The notes: generated by a model not told the origin, from the sequence alone. DNA of 50,578 bases from JANYJJ01 sp038241115 (GCA_038241115.1 JBBRGA010000004.1:1-50578), one strand, 5' to 3'. Numbered from the stretch's first letter, positions 32,683-40,569 are shown. Numbers and translations are program-made.

Positions 32683-34457
32683 GCTGGCGCCAAGCGCCGT
32701 GGTGGGTGCTGCCCGCTGCCGCGTTTGGGTTGCCGCTGTTGGCTGCGTTGTGGCTGGGCGTGGCCCAAGCTGCTGATGCGCAAGCCTGGTCGGCGTTGGT
32801 CGCAGACAGTCAATTTGCACCCGCTTTGCGCTTGAGTTTGTGGACAGGCACCGCGGCGTCAGCACTCGCCTTGTTGTTGACCGTGATCGTTGTGATGCGG
32901 CTGCATGGCACGCGCCATTGGCAGCGGCTGCAGACCGCACTCGGAGTGGTGTTGGCTGTGCCTCACGCCGCATTTGCGGTGGGGCTGGCCCTGTTGATCA
33001 TGCCCAGCGGATGGCTGTCGCGCGGCATCGCGTCGTTGCTGGCGTGGACGTCGCCGCCCGATGTCGCCACCGTGCAAGATGCTTGGGGCATCAGCCTCAT
33101 CGCGGGGTTGGTGTTGAAAGAAGTTCCTTTCTTGCTGCTCAACGTGATGGCGCAATTTCAAAAAGTGGGACAGGGCGCTGAGCTGCAGCGCCAACTCCAA
33201 GTGGCCGCCACCCTGGGCTACAGCGCACACAGCGCCTGGCTGCGCGTGTTGTGGCCTCAACTGTTGCCGCGCCTGGCTTTGCCGATGCTGGCCGTCTGGG
33301 CTTACAGCTTCACGGTGGTGGACATGGCTTTGGTGCTGGGCCCCACGCGGCCACCCACGCTGGCCGTTTTGGCATGGCAATGGCTGCAAGACGGCAGCGA
33401 CAGCGTGAACCGCCAGGGCGCCGCGGCAGCGCTGCTGCTGACCGCGGCGATGGGCGTGATGGCTTTGGCATGCGTTGCGGCAATGCGCGCACTGCGCGGC
33501 GGATTGACGCGGCGTTGGACGCGGGGTGACCGGCCCGCGGCACCCAGCTTGCGGCCAACAAACACCGAGGCTGTGGCGTCAGCGAGCCGTGCGGCCAGGG
33601 CATCGGCTGGCACATCAGCCAACACATTGGCCGGCGCATCCGCCAGTGCGCCTGCCAGCGCATCGGCAGGTGTTTCTGCGGCCTTTTCGATACTCCTGGC
33701 AAGCGTCTACCCCGCGGTGCTGGCTGCGCTGCTTTTCACCTCTGTGGTGGGCGTGTGGCGCTATCCGTCGTTGTGGCCCAGCGTGTGGACAGACGCCGCC
33801 TGGCAAGCCGTGGCACAGAGCCTGCCCAGCTTGAAACTCACCGCGCTGCTGGCTCTGTTGTCTGCGGGCAGCGGCTTGCTGTTGGCCACCGCCTGGATGG
33901 AGCTGACGCCGGCGCACTTCGACCGATACGCGCTGGGCTTGGCCTGCATGCCGCTGTGGGTTCCGGGCGTGCTGTTGGTGGGCGGCATGTATCAGTTGGC
34001 CTTGATCACGCGGCTTGACGGCACCGTCACCGGCCTGTGGCTGGCCCACACCGCGTACACCGCGCCCTACGCCTGGGTGGCGTTGGCGCCGGCTTACCGC
34101 AGCTTCGATGTGCGCTTCGAGCAAACCTCACACGCGCTCGGCCGCAGCCACGCCGCGTTTTTATGGCGTGTGAAATGGCCCATGCTGGGCGCCCCGATGG
34201 CGTCGGCATTCGCGGTGGGTTTTGCCGTCAGCGTCACGCAGTACCTGAGCACGCAGTTCATTTCTGCCGGACGCTTGTCCACCGTCACCACCGAAGCCTT
34301 GACGTTGGCTTCCGGCGGCCAGCGCAACGTGGCGGCGGCGTTTGCGGTGTTGCAGGCGCTGCTGCCTGCCTGCGTGTTCGCGCTGGCCTGGGCAGTGGGC
34401 CGGAAGAGGTCTGCATACGACGGGTCTGCGGCCGATCGGCTGTGGGCTGCCGCGTGA
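32679..34457 (+). CDS. ynjC: YnjC-type fused ABC permease (two permease domains in one chain)
   Basis: 592 residues, about 12 membrane segments. N-terminal permease (EAA-like loop ATLGYSAHSAWLRVLWPQLL) and C-terminal permease (ALGRSHAAFLWRVKWPMLGA) are joined in one polypeptide, as in YnjC and ThiP. Start ATG 32679 overlaps the ynjB stop (ATGA). The linker at residues 308-335 is an Ala/Ser/Gly stretch (ASAG, TSAN, TLAG, ASAS, APAS, ASAG, VSAA) from seven 12-bp units, exactly between the domains. Overlaps the ATPase gene by TGATG. Confidence 0.9.
   Translation: MSWRQAPWWVLPAAAFGLPLLAALWLGVAQAADAQAWSALVADSQFAPALRLSLWTGTAASALALLLTVIVVMRLHGTRHWQRLQTALGVVLAVPHAAFAVGLALLIMPSGWLSRGIASLLAWTSPPDVATVQDAWGISLIAGLVLKEVPFLLLNVMAQFQKVGQGAELQRQLQVAATLGYSAHSAWLRVLWPQLLPRLALPMLAVWAYSFTVVDMALVLGPTRPPTLAVLAWQWLQDGSDSVNRQGAAAALLLTAAMGVMALACVAAMRALRGGLTRRWTRGDRPAAPSLRPTNTEAVASASRAARASAGTSANTLAGASASAPASASAGVSAAFSILLASVYPAVLAALLFTSVVGVWRYPSLWPSVWTDAAWQAVAQSLPSLKLTALLALLSAGSGLLLATAWMELTPAHFDRYALGLACMPLWVPGVLLVGGMYQLALITRLDGTVTGLWLAHTAYTAPYAWVALAPAYRSFDVRFEQTSHALGRSHAAFLWRVKWPMLGAPMASAFAVGFAVSVTQYLSTQFISAGRLSTVTTEALTLASGGQRNVAAAFAVLQALLPACVFALAWAVGRKRSAYDGSAADRLWAAA
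33600..33683. repeat. 12-bp degenerate tandem repeat, seven units, permease linker
   Basis: Seven 12-bp units (first GCATCGGCTGGC, then ACATCAGCCAAC, ACATTGGCCGGC, GCATCCGCCAGT, GCGCCTGCCAGC, GCATCGGCAGGT, GTTTCTGCGGCC) encode four-residue steps of the flexible linker between the two permease domains of YnjC. Confidence 0.8.
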
Positions 34458-35176
34458 TGCTCGAGCTGATCGATATCCACTTGGCCACACCCGAGCGCAC
34501 GCTGCTGAGCGGCTTTAACGCGCAGGTGGCACCAGGCGACGTCTTGGCGGTGATGGGCCCCAGCGGCTGCGGCAAGTCGTCGCTGCTCGGCTTCATTGCC
34601 GGCACCTTGTCGCAGGTGTTCAACGCCAGCGGGCAAGTCCGCCTGCAGGGCCGCGAACTCCAGCGCCTGCCCACGATGCAAAGGCGCGTGGGCATGTTGT
34701 TTCAAGACGATCTGCTGTACCCGCACATGACGGTTCAGGACAACTTGTTGTTTGCACTGCCCGCCGATGGCACGCGTGACCAGCGCGTGGAGCAGGCCGA
34801 GGCGGCGCTGCGCAGCGCTGACTTGGCGGGCTTGGGTGCGCGCTGGCCGTCCAACCTGTCAGGTGGTCAGCGCGCCCGCGTGTCGGTGTTGCGCGCGCTG
34901 TTGGCGCAGCCTCAGGCCTTGCTGCTGGACGAGCCGTTTTCGCGACTCGACGCAGCCCTGCGTGAACGCTTTCGTAGCTTTGTATTCGAGCGTTTGCGCA
35001 GTCTGAACATTCCAGCCGTGCTGGTGACCCACGACGCGCAAGACGTGCCGGCGACGGCCCAACTGATGCATTGGCCTGTGGTGGGTCAAGCAGAAGGTCA
35101 ACCCACAAAAGGTAAACCCACAAATGGTGAGCCAACAAACGGTGGACAACCAGATGGCGAGGCGGCACTTGCTTGA
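34457..35176 (+). CDS. ynjD: YnjD-type ABC transporter ATPase
   Basis: 239 residues. Seen: Walker A GPSGCGKSS, Q-loop FQDDLLYPHM, signature LSGGQRARV, Walker B ALLLDEPFSRLD and switch His in VTHDAQD. Start ATG 34457 overlaps the permease stop as TGATG. The C-terminal tail (residues about 214-233: GQPTK, GKPTN, GEPTN, GGQPD) comes from a 15-bp repeat and ends inside the next gene. Energises the YnjBC transporter at the inner membrane. Confidence 0.94.
   Translation: MLELIDIHLATPERTLLSGFNAQVAPGDVLAVMGPSGCGKSSLLGFIAGTLSQVFNASGQVRLQGRELQRLPTMQRRVGMLFQDDLLYPHMTVQDNLLFALPADGTRDQRVEQAEAALRSADLAGLGARWPSNLSGGQRARVSVLRALLAQPQALLLDEPFSRLDAALRERFRSFVFERLRSLNIPAVLVTHDAQDVPATAQLMHWPVVGQAEGQPTKGKPTNGEPTNGGQPDGEAALA
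35096..35155. repeat. 15-bp tandem repeat, four units, ynjD-ynjF junction
   Basis: Units GGTCAACCCACAAAA, GGTAAACCCACAAAT, GGTGAGCCAACAAAC, GGTGGACAACCAGAT. In the ynjD frame they encode its C-terminal tail. Two of the unit borders form ATG (35124 and 35154), both in the ynjF frame, so the repeat supplies two alternative starts for the next gene. Confidence 0.85.
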
Positions 35177-35774
35177 CCGCCTTGCGCTGCCCCTGCTGAA
35201 GCCGGCGCTGAGCCTGGCCGCGCGCGGCTTGCTGCGCTGCGGCGTGCACGCCGACCACGTCACTTTGATGGGCTTTGCTGTGGGCATGGCGGCAGCGCTT
35301 GCGATTGCCCTCGATCACGCTTGGGCCGGCTTGGCGTTGCTGCTGATCAGTCGCGTATTCGACGGCATTGACGGCAGCTTGGCTCGCTTGACTGCGCCTA
35401 CCGACCGAGGCAGTTTCCTCGACATCACGCTGGATTTTTTGTTCTACGCGAGCATTCCTTTGGCGTTTGCGGTGGCGCGCCCTGATGCCAACGCGTTGGC
35501 TGCCGCCGTGTTGCTGGCCGCGTTCATCGGCACCGCCACCACCTTCTTGGCGTTTGCCACCTTGGCCGCGCAGCGCGGCCTCAAAAGCGTCACCTTCCCC
35601 AACAAAGGCATCTACTACTTGGGCGGCTTGACCGAGGCCACCGAGACGTTGATTTGCTTTGCCTTGATGTGCCTGTGGCCCGCTCAGTTCGCGGTGTTCG
35701 CCTACAGCTTCGCGGCCTTGTGCGGGCTGACAATCGCGATGCGTTTGTGGGCCGGTTGGCGGGCATTCTCGTAG
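35154..35774 (+). CDS. ynjF: YnjF-type CDP-alcohol phosphatidyltransferase family protein
   Basis: 206 residues from ATG 35154 (MARRHLLDRL); an in-frame ATG at 35124 would add ten repeat-encoded residues. The gene overlaps ynjD by 23 bp (or 53 bp). Integral membrane enzyme with the CDP-alcohol signature D(x)2DG(x)2AR(x)8G(x)3D(x)3D, seen as DGIDGSLARLTAPTDRGSFLD followed by ITLD, with all conserved Asp, Gly and Arg present. Members transfer a phosphoalcohol from CDP-alcohol to an acceptor, usually in phospholipid synthesis; the substrate here is unknown. In E. coli ynjF lies near ynjBCD too, so the link is ancient. Confidence 0.9.
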   Translation: MARRHLLDRLALPLLKPALSLAARGLLRCGVHADHVTLMGFAVGMAAALAIALDHAWAGLALLLISRVFDGIDGSLARLTAPTDRGSFLDITLDFLFYASIPLAFAVARPDANALAAAVLLAAFIGTATTFLAFATLAAQRGLKSVTFPNKGIYYLGGLTEATETLICFALMCLWPAQFAVFAYSFAALCGLTIAMRLWAGWRAFS

Positions 35775-35814
35775 TCGTTTCCCCATCAAAAAACTACAAA
35801 CGTCGAGGAAATAA

Positions 35815-37968
35815 ATGTCCCGTAAACAACTGTTCATCCTGGTCGCGTTCTTGGCCCTGGTCGTGGCTTTCTTTGCTTTTGATCTGGGCCAGTACCTGAG
35901 CCTGAGCTACATCAAACAGCGCCAGGCAGACTTCGCCGCGCTGTATGCGCAGCGGCCGGCGTTTGTGATCGGCGCGTTCTTTGCGGCCTATGTGGCGGTC
36001 ACGGCTTTGTCGCTGCCTGGTGCGGCCATCATGACTTTGGCGGGGGGCGCGATTTTTGGTGTTTTGGCCGGCACGCTGATCGTGTCTTTCGCATCCAGCA
36101 TCGGTGCCACGCTGGCGTTTTTGGTGTCGCGCTACGTTCTGCGCGACAGCATTCAAGCCAAGTTTGGCAACAAGCTGGCCGAGATCAACAAGGGCATTGA
36201 AAAAGACGGCGCGTTTTATTTGTTCACCTTGCGCTTGGTGCCGCTGATCCCGTTTTTCGTCATTAACCTGGTGATGGGCCTGACGCGCCTGAAAACCGGC
36301 ACCTTCTATCTCGTCAGTCAAATCGGCATGCTGGCCGGCACGGTGGTGTTTGTGAATGCCGGCACGCAGCTGTCGCGCATCGACTCGCTGCGCGGCATTT
36401 TGTCGCCGGGCTTGCTGGCGTCTTTTGTGCTGTTGGGCGTGTTTCCGCTGATCGCCAAGAAAATTGTCGAAGCCGTTCAGGCCCGCAAGGTTTACGCGAA
36501 ATGGGCGCACCTCAAGCCCAAAAAATTTGACCGCAACATGGTGGTGATTGGTGCGGGCGCAGCAGGCTTGGTCACCAGTTACATCGCGGCGGTGGTCAAA
36601 GCAAAGGTCACCTTGGTCGAGACCCACAAAATGGGCGGTGACTGCTTGAACTACGGCTGCGTGCCGAGCAAAGCGCTCATCAAGTCGGCCACGCTGGTCA
36701 GCCAAATTCGCCGTGCCAGCGACTACGGCATTGCGCAGGCCGAGGCCAAGTTCAGTTTTGCCGACGTGATGGACCGCATCGCCCGCGTCGTGCGCGACAT
36801 CGAGCCGCACGACTCGGTGGAGCGCTACACCGGCTTGGGCGTGGACGTGGTCAAGGGTTACGCCAAGATCGTCAATCCGTGGGCTGTGGAAATCGCGGAT
36901 GAGCACGGCACAAAGCAGACCCTCACCACGCGCAGCATCGTCATCGCCACTGGGGCCATGCCCTTCGTGCCGCCGCTGCCTGGGTTGGACAGCGTGGGCT
37001 ATCTGACCAGCGACACGCTGTGGGGCCTGCGTGATTTGCCGGCGCGTTTGGTGGTGCTGGGCGGTGGCCCCATCGGCTGCGAACTGGCGCAAAGTTTTGC
37101 GCGGCTGGGCTCCAAGGTGACGCAGATCGAGATGGCAGACCGCATCATGTTGCGCGAGGACGTCGAGGTGTCGGCGCTTGCCAAAAAGTCACTTGAAGGC
37201 GACGGCGTGCAGGTGCTGTTGAAACACAAAGCGCTTCGGTTCGAGGTCGAGGCCAGCGGCGAAAAAATCATCGTGGTGGAGTTTGAAGGCGCTGAGAAGC
37301 GATTGCCTTTTGATCAGCTGCTTTGCGCCGTGGGTCGCGTCGCGCGGCTGAAAGGTTTTGGGCTTGAAGAACTCGGCATACCTGCGACTCGAACCGTCAC
37401 CACCAATGAGTACCTGCAAACCAACTTTCCCAACATCCTGGCGGCAGGTGATGTGGCGGGGCCGTACCAGCTGACCCACGTGGCGGCGCACCAGGCCTGG
37501 TATGCCGCTGTGAACGGTTTGTTCGGGACCTTCAAAAAATTCAAGGCCGATTACTCGGTGATTCCCTGGGCCACGTTCATATCGCCCGAAGTGGCGCGCG
37601 TGGGTTTGAACGAACAGGAAGCCAAGGAAAAAGGGATTGCGTTTGAAGTGACGCGCTATAACCTCGACGACCTCGACCGCGCCATCGCCGACAACGCCAC
37701 CGAGGGTTTTGTGAAAGTGCTCACCGTGCCGGGCAAAGACAAAATCCTGGGCGTCACCATCGTCGGCGAGCACGCTGGCGACCTGCTGGCCGAGTACGTG
37801 TTGGCAATGAAGCACGGCCTTGGCTTGAACAAGATCCTCGGCACCATCCACACCTACCCGACCCTGTCTGAGGCCAACAAATACGCGGCCGGCGAGTGGA
37901 AAAGGGCGCATCAACCCAAGCAGTTGTTGGCATGGGTGGAGAAGTTTCAAACATGGCAACGCGGTTGA
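35815..37968 (+). CDS. TVP38/TMEM64 membrane domain fused to mercuric-reductase-like flavoprotein
   Basis: 717 residues (GAGGAA before ATG 35815). Residues 1 to about 225: membrane domain of the TVP38/VTT (DedA-like) family, with LPGAAIMTLAGGAIFGVLAG and FTLRLVPLIPFFVINLVMGL. From about 243: pyridine-nucleotide disulfide oxidoreductase with FAD loop VVIGAGAAGLVT, redox pair Cys277/Cys282 in GGDCLNYGCVPSKAL, NAD(P) loop VVLGGGPIGCELAQSF, and the dimer domain with GTIHTYPTLSEANKYAAG, which carries the His-x-x-x-Thr typical of the group. The MerA heavy-metal domain is absent. The Cys pair implies thiol/disulfide chemistry at the membrane; substrate unknown. Confidence 0.93.
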   Translation: MSRKQLFILVAFLALVVAFFAFDLGQYLSLSYIKQRQADFAALYAQRPAFVIGAFFAAYVAVTALSLPGAAIMTLAGGAIFGVLAGTLIVSFASSIGATLAFLVSRYVLRDSIQAKFGNKLAEINKGIEKDGAFYLFTLRLVPLIPFFVINLVMGLTRLKTGTFYLVSQIGMLAGTVVFVNAGTQLSRIDSLRGILSPGLLASFVLLGVFPLIAKKIVEAVQARKVYAKWAHLKPKKFDRNMVVIGAGAAGLVTSYIAAVVKAKVTLVETHKMGGDCLNYGCVPSKALIKSATLVSQIRRASDYGIAQAEAKFSFADVMDRIARVVRDIEPHDSVERYTGLGVDVVKGYAKIVNPWAVEIADEHGTKQTLTTRSIVIATGAMPFVPPLPGLDSVGYLTSDTLWGLRDLPARLVVLGGGPIGCELAQSFARLGSKVTQIEMADRIMLREDVEVSALAKKSLEGDGVQVLLKHKALRFEVEASGEKIIVVEFEGAEKRLPFDQLLCAVGRVARLKGFGLEELGIPATRTVTTNEYLQTNFPNILAAGDVAGPYQLTHVAAHQAWYAAVNGLFGTFKKFKADYSVIPWATFISPEVARVGLNEQEAKEKGIAFEVTRYNLDDLDRAIADNATEGFVKVLTVPGKDKILGVTIVGEHAGDLLAEYVLAMKHGLGLNKILGTIHTYPTLSEANKYAAGEWKRAHQPKQLLAWVEKFQTWQRG

Positions 37969-38017
37969 GCCTGCACTCGCAGCGAGCCATCCGCAGCGTC
38001 ATCAACAAAGGGACAGC

Positions 38018-38767
38018 ATGAAAACCAAAAGGCAGTCCGTTGTGAACCTCGCCGCGCGCTTGTGCAGCGCAACGCTGCTATTAATGAGCGCCGTGCCAGC
38101 GGCGCACTCGGCAGGCAATCTTTTACAGCCGTATGCAGCCGCTGGCGCGGCGCCTGCGCTGCCTTGGCATGTGGTCGGTTTGCCGCAGCAACAAAAACCG
38201 TTCACCAAGTTTTCCGTGACCGAACTCGACGGCAAGCGTGCGCTGCGCATCGAGGCGGTGGAGTCCTACGGCAACTTGGTTCACTCGCTACAAATTGAAA
38301 AAGCGACGCAGAAGTTGTCGTGGCGCTGGCGCGTTGAGGTGCCGAATCCTGCGGTGAACTTGCGCATCAAAGAAGGTGACGACAGCGCGGTAAAAGTCTG
38401 TGCGTTGTGGGATTTGCCCTTGGAGCAAGTGCCCTTCGTTGAGCGTCAGGTCATGCGCATTGCGCGCGCTAAAACATCTGAGCCCTTGCCTGCGGCCACC
38501 ATTTGCTACGTTTGGGACGCGCGTTTGGCAGAAGGCACCGAGCTCGACAGTCCGTTCACCCACCGTCTGCGCTACGTTGTTTTGCGCAGCGGCGACAAGA
38601 CCAACGAGTGGCTCAGCGAGAAGCGCGACATCGGCGCTGACTTCTTGCGGTTGTTCCGAAACGAAAGCGCCACGCTGCCACCGCTGATCGGTATCGCCGT
38701 TGGCGCAGATGCCGACAACACCCACGGCCGCAGCGTGGCTTACGTGACCGATCTTGTCCTGGAATGA
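38018..38767 (+). CDS. DUF3047 exported protein
   Basis: 249 residues with a signal peptide (LCSATLLLMSAVPAAHSAG). Seen: SWRWRVEVPNPAVNLRIKEGDD, AATICYVWDARLAEGTELDSP, RYVVLRSGDKTNEWLSEKRD and VGADADNTHGRSVAYVTDL (key tracts), the pattern of DUF3047, a periplasmic beta-sandwich-like family of unknown function. Starts 49 bp after the fusion gene. Its stop codon overlaps an ATG as ATGA, which opens the leader ORF at 38764. Confidence 0.85.
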   Translation: MKTKRQSVVNLAARLCSATLLLMSAVPAAHSAGNLLQPYAAAGAAPALPWHVVGLPQQQKPFTKFSVTELDGKRALRIEAVESYGNLVHSLQIEKATQKLSWRWRVEVPNPAVNLRIKEGDDSAVKVCALWDLPLEQVPFVERQVMRIARAKTSEPLPAATICYVWDARLAEGTELDSPFTHRLRYVVLRSGDKTNEWLSEKRDIGADFLRLFRNESATLPPLIGIAVGADADNTHGRSVAYVTDLVLE

Positions 38768-38877
38768 CCGGTTTTTACGGGTGTCTGCTGCTCGGCCGCG
38801 CCGGCCTCGCCGGCTGTCGACCGCACCGAGCTACGCGCACGCGCGCGAAGCACCTCGTCCTGCTCGCGCACGTGTGA
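38764..38877 (+). CDS. 37-codon leader ORF coupled to DUF3047
   Basis: Short ORF starting in the ATGA overlap of the DUF3047 stop. It reads MTGFYGCLLLGRAGLAG, continues through an Arg-rich stretch, and ends KHLVLLAHV inside the first, start-less repeat unit. Its TGA overlaps a GTG at 38874 as GTGA. A perfect hairpin GCCGGC-CTC-GCCGGC (38800-38814) lies within it. No homologue is recognised. Its role may lie only in being translated and so delivering ribosomes to the next start. Confidence 0.4.
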   Translation: MTGFYGCLLLGRAGLAGCRPHRATRTRAKHLVLLAHV

Positions 38878-38982
38878 AGCACCTCGTCCTGCTCGCGCAC
38901 GTATGAAGCACCTCGTCCTGCTCGCGCACGTATGAAGCACCTCGTCCTACTCGCGCACGTATGAAGCACCTCGTCCTACTCG
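38845..38982 (+). repeat. 29-bp repeat array with serial ATGA-coupled mini-ORFs
   Basis: Four 29-bp units (38845, 38874, 38903, 38932) followed by a partial fifth copy of 22 bp that is the start of the flavoprotein gene at 38961. Each unit has the form NNGAAGCACCTCGTCCTNCT followed by CGCGCACGT. First codons are GCG, GTG, ATG, ATG and then the gene ATG. Units two to four each encode MKHLVLLAHV and a TGA that overlaps the next start by four bases. Because 29 is not a multiple of three, each unit shifts the frame. No Shine-Dalgarno sequence is visible in the unit. Confidence 0.92.
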
Positions 38983-40067
38983 GTGGCGGCCACGCTCACC
39001 TGCATGTTCTGAAAGCCTTGGCCGCACAAACCATGGCCGGTGCGCACGTCACCTTGGTGTCGCCCTTTCCGCGCCAGATGTATTCAGGCATGGTGCCGGG
39101 CTTGGTGGCAGGTCACTACGGTGCCGATGAAATTTCAGTGGCTTTGGCGCCGCTGGCGGCCGCCGGAAAGGTCGAGTTTTTGGAAACCTCGGCCACGTCG
39201 GTAAACCCCGCAGCCAAGACCGTACAGCTGCTCAGCGGCGACACGCTCGCCTTTGATGTGCTCAGCCTGGACACCGGTCCGGTGATGAGCCGCAACGCGA
39301 TTCCTGGCGCGCGCGAACATGCGCTTTTTGTGCGCCCCATCGAGCATTTCAACCTGCTGTGGGCGGGTCTGCTGGATCTGGCGCAGACGCGGGCTCTGGA
39401 CGTCGTCGTGGTGGGCGGTGGAGCAGCCGGTGTGGAACTGGTGATGGCCTTGCACTACCGTTTGTGCAAATTGGCATCAACCGGCGCGCGTTTGAGCTTG
39501 GTGACCGGCGGAACCGCGCCCATGCCGTCGCATTCGCCCAAGGTGCAGACGCTGGTCAAGCGAGCCTTGAAAGATCGCCAAATCACAGTGTTTGAAGACA
39601 CCTGCCTCGAGGTGCGCGAAGGCGCACTGCTTCTGGGCAGCGGCGCACGCCTGGCCTGCGATGCACCCATCATGGCCCTTGGTAGCAGCGCTCCCACATG
39701 GTTGGCGGGCAGCGGCTTGGCGCTGGACGATGCAGGCTTCATTGCCACCGGCCCCACCCTGCAGTCCACCTCTCACCCCGATGTTTTTGCCGCTGGCGAT
39801 GTGGCCAGCCGCGTGGATGTGTCTCGCCCTAGAAGCGGTGTTTATGCCGTGCGCGCCGGCCCGCCGCTGGAGGCCAACTTGCGCCTGTATTTGGGCGGTG
39901 GTGCCTTGCTGCCGTACGAGCCCCAGCCCCGGTCTTTGAACCTGCTGGCCTGCGGCAACCGCAGCGCGATCGCCTCTTGGGGCACGTGGTCAGTCCAAGG
40001 CGCTTGGGTATGGCGCTGGAAAGACAAAATCGACCGGGACTTTGTGGCGCGGTTTCGGGTGACTTAA
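38961..40067 (+). CDS. NDH-2-like flavoprotein of the SelD-N-terminal type
   Basis: 368 residues. FAD-linked oxidoreductase beginning MKHLVLLGGGHAHLHVLKAL, then SPFPRQMYSGMVPGLVAGHY, DVVVVGGGAAGVELVMALHY (second nucleotide loop) and DVFAAGDVASR. The GGGHAH...YSGMVPG pattern is the family found as the N-terminal part of some selenide-water dikinases (SelD) and as separate proteins beside them; no SelD domain is present here. Start assignment follows that family and coincides with the last ATGA overlap of the 29-bp array. No ribosome-binding site of its own is seen. It is the last gene of the cluster and meets lspA tail to tail. Confidence 0.88.
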   Translation: MKHLVLLGGGHAHLHVLKALAAQTMAGAHVTLVSPFPRQMYSGMVPGLVAGHYGADEISVALAPLAAAGKVEFLETSATSVNPAAKTVQLLSGDTLAFDVLSLDTGPVMSRNAIPGAREHALFVRPIEHFNLLWAGLLDLAQTRALDVVVVGGGAAGVELVMALHYRLCKLASTGARLSLVTGGTAPMPSHSPKVQTLVKRALKDRQITVFEDTCLEVREGALLLGSGARLACDAPIMALGSSAPTWLAGSGLALDDAGFIATGPTLQSTSHPDVFAAGDVASRVDVSRPRSGVYAVRAGPPLEANLRLYLGGGALLPYEPQPRSLNLLACGNRSAIASWGTWSVQGAWVWRWKDKIDRDFVARFRVT

Positions 40068-40083
40068 CCGGCCTGCAGCCTAT

Positions 40084-40569
40084 TCAACGTGCTCGACGCA
40101 CGCGCAGCAACTCGTCCAGGATCAATAGAACCGCGCCCACGGTGATGGTGCTGTCAGCAACGTTGAAAGACGGGAAGTACCAGCCGCCAGCGTGCACCTG
40201 GATGAAATCGACAACGTAGCCGTGCAGCAAGCGGTCGATCACATTGCCGATGGCTCCGCCCAAAATCAGTGCGAGCGCCCAACTGAACAACCTCTGGCCG
40301 CCGTGGCTGCGCAGCATCCAAATGATGAACACGGTGGCCACAGCGCCCAGACCCACAAAGAACCAGCGCTGCCAGCCCGAGGCGCTGGCCAAAAACGAAA
40401 ATGCTGCACCCGCGTTGTGCACCCGCACGATGTTGAAGAACGACGTGACGGTGCGGCTGTCACCAAGCTGGAAGTGGCCAAGGATCAGCGTTTTGGTGAA
40501 CTGGTCGGCCAGGATGATGATGAAAGCGATGCCCAGCCAGGGCCATAAGGAGTGAGATTTTTTTGCCAT
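40084..40569 (-). CDS. lspA: lipoprotein signal peptidase LspA
   Basis: 161 residues, four membrane helices. Aspartyl protease that removes signal peptides from prolipoproteins at the inner membrane. Seen: DQFTKTLILGHF, the substrate-contact tract VRVHNAGAAFSFLA, catalytic Asp in GNVIDRLLHGYVVDF and second Asp in FNVADSTITVG. Follows ileS by 71 bp on the minus strand in the usual ribF-ileS-lspA order. Confidence 0.97.
   Translation of the reverse strand: MAKKSHSLWPWLGIAFIIILADQFTKTLILGHFQLGDSRTVTSFFNIVRVHNAGAAFSFLASASGWQRWFFVGLGAVATVFIIWMLRSHGGQRLFSWALALILGGAIGNVIDRLLHGYVVDFIQVHAGGWYFPSFNVADSTITVGAVLLILDELLRVRRAR

Noticed and set aside
35794..37092. 432-codon open frame antisense to the TVP38-flavoprotein fusion
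   Set aside because: No recognisable motif; the plus strand carries two well-defined domains.
38845..38982. 29-bp direct repeats resembling CRISPR repeats
   Set aside because: The units are directly adjacent with no spacers, they copy the start of the next gene, and there are no cas genes.
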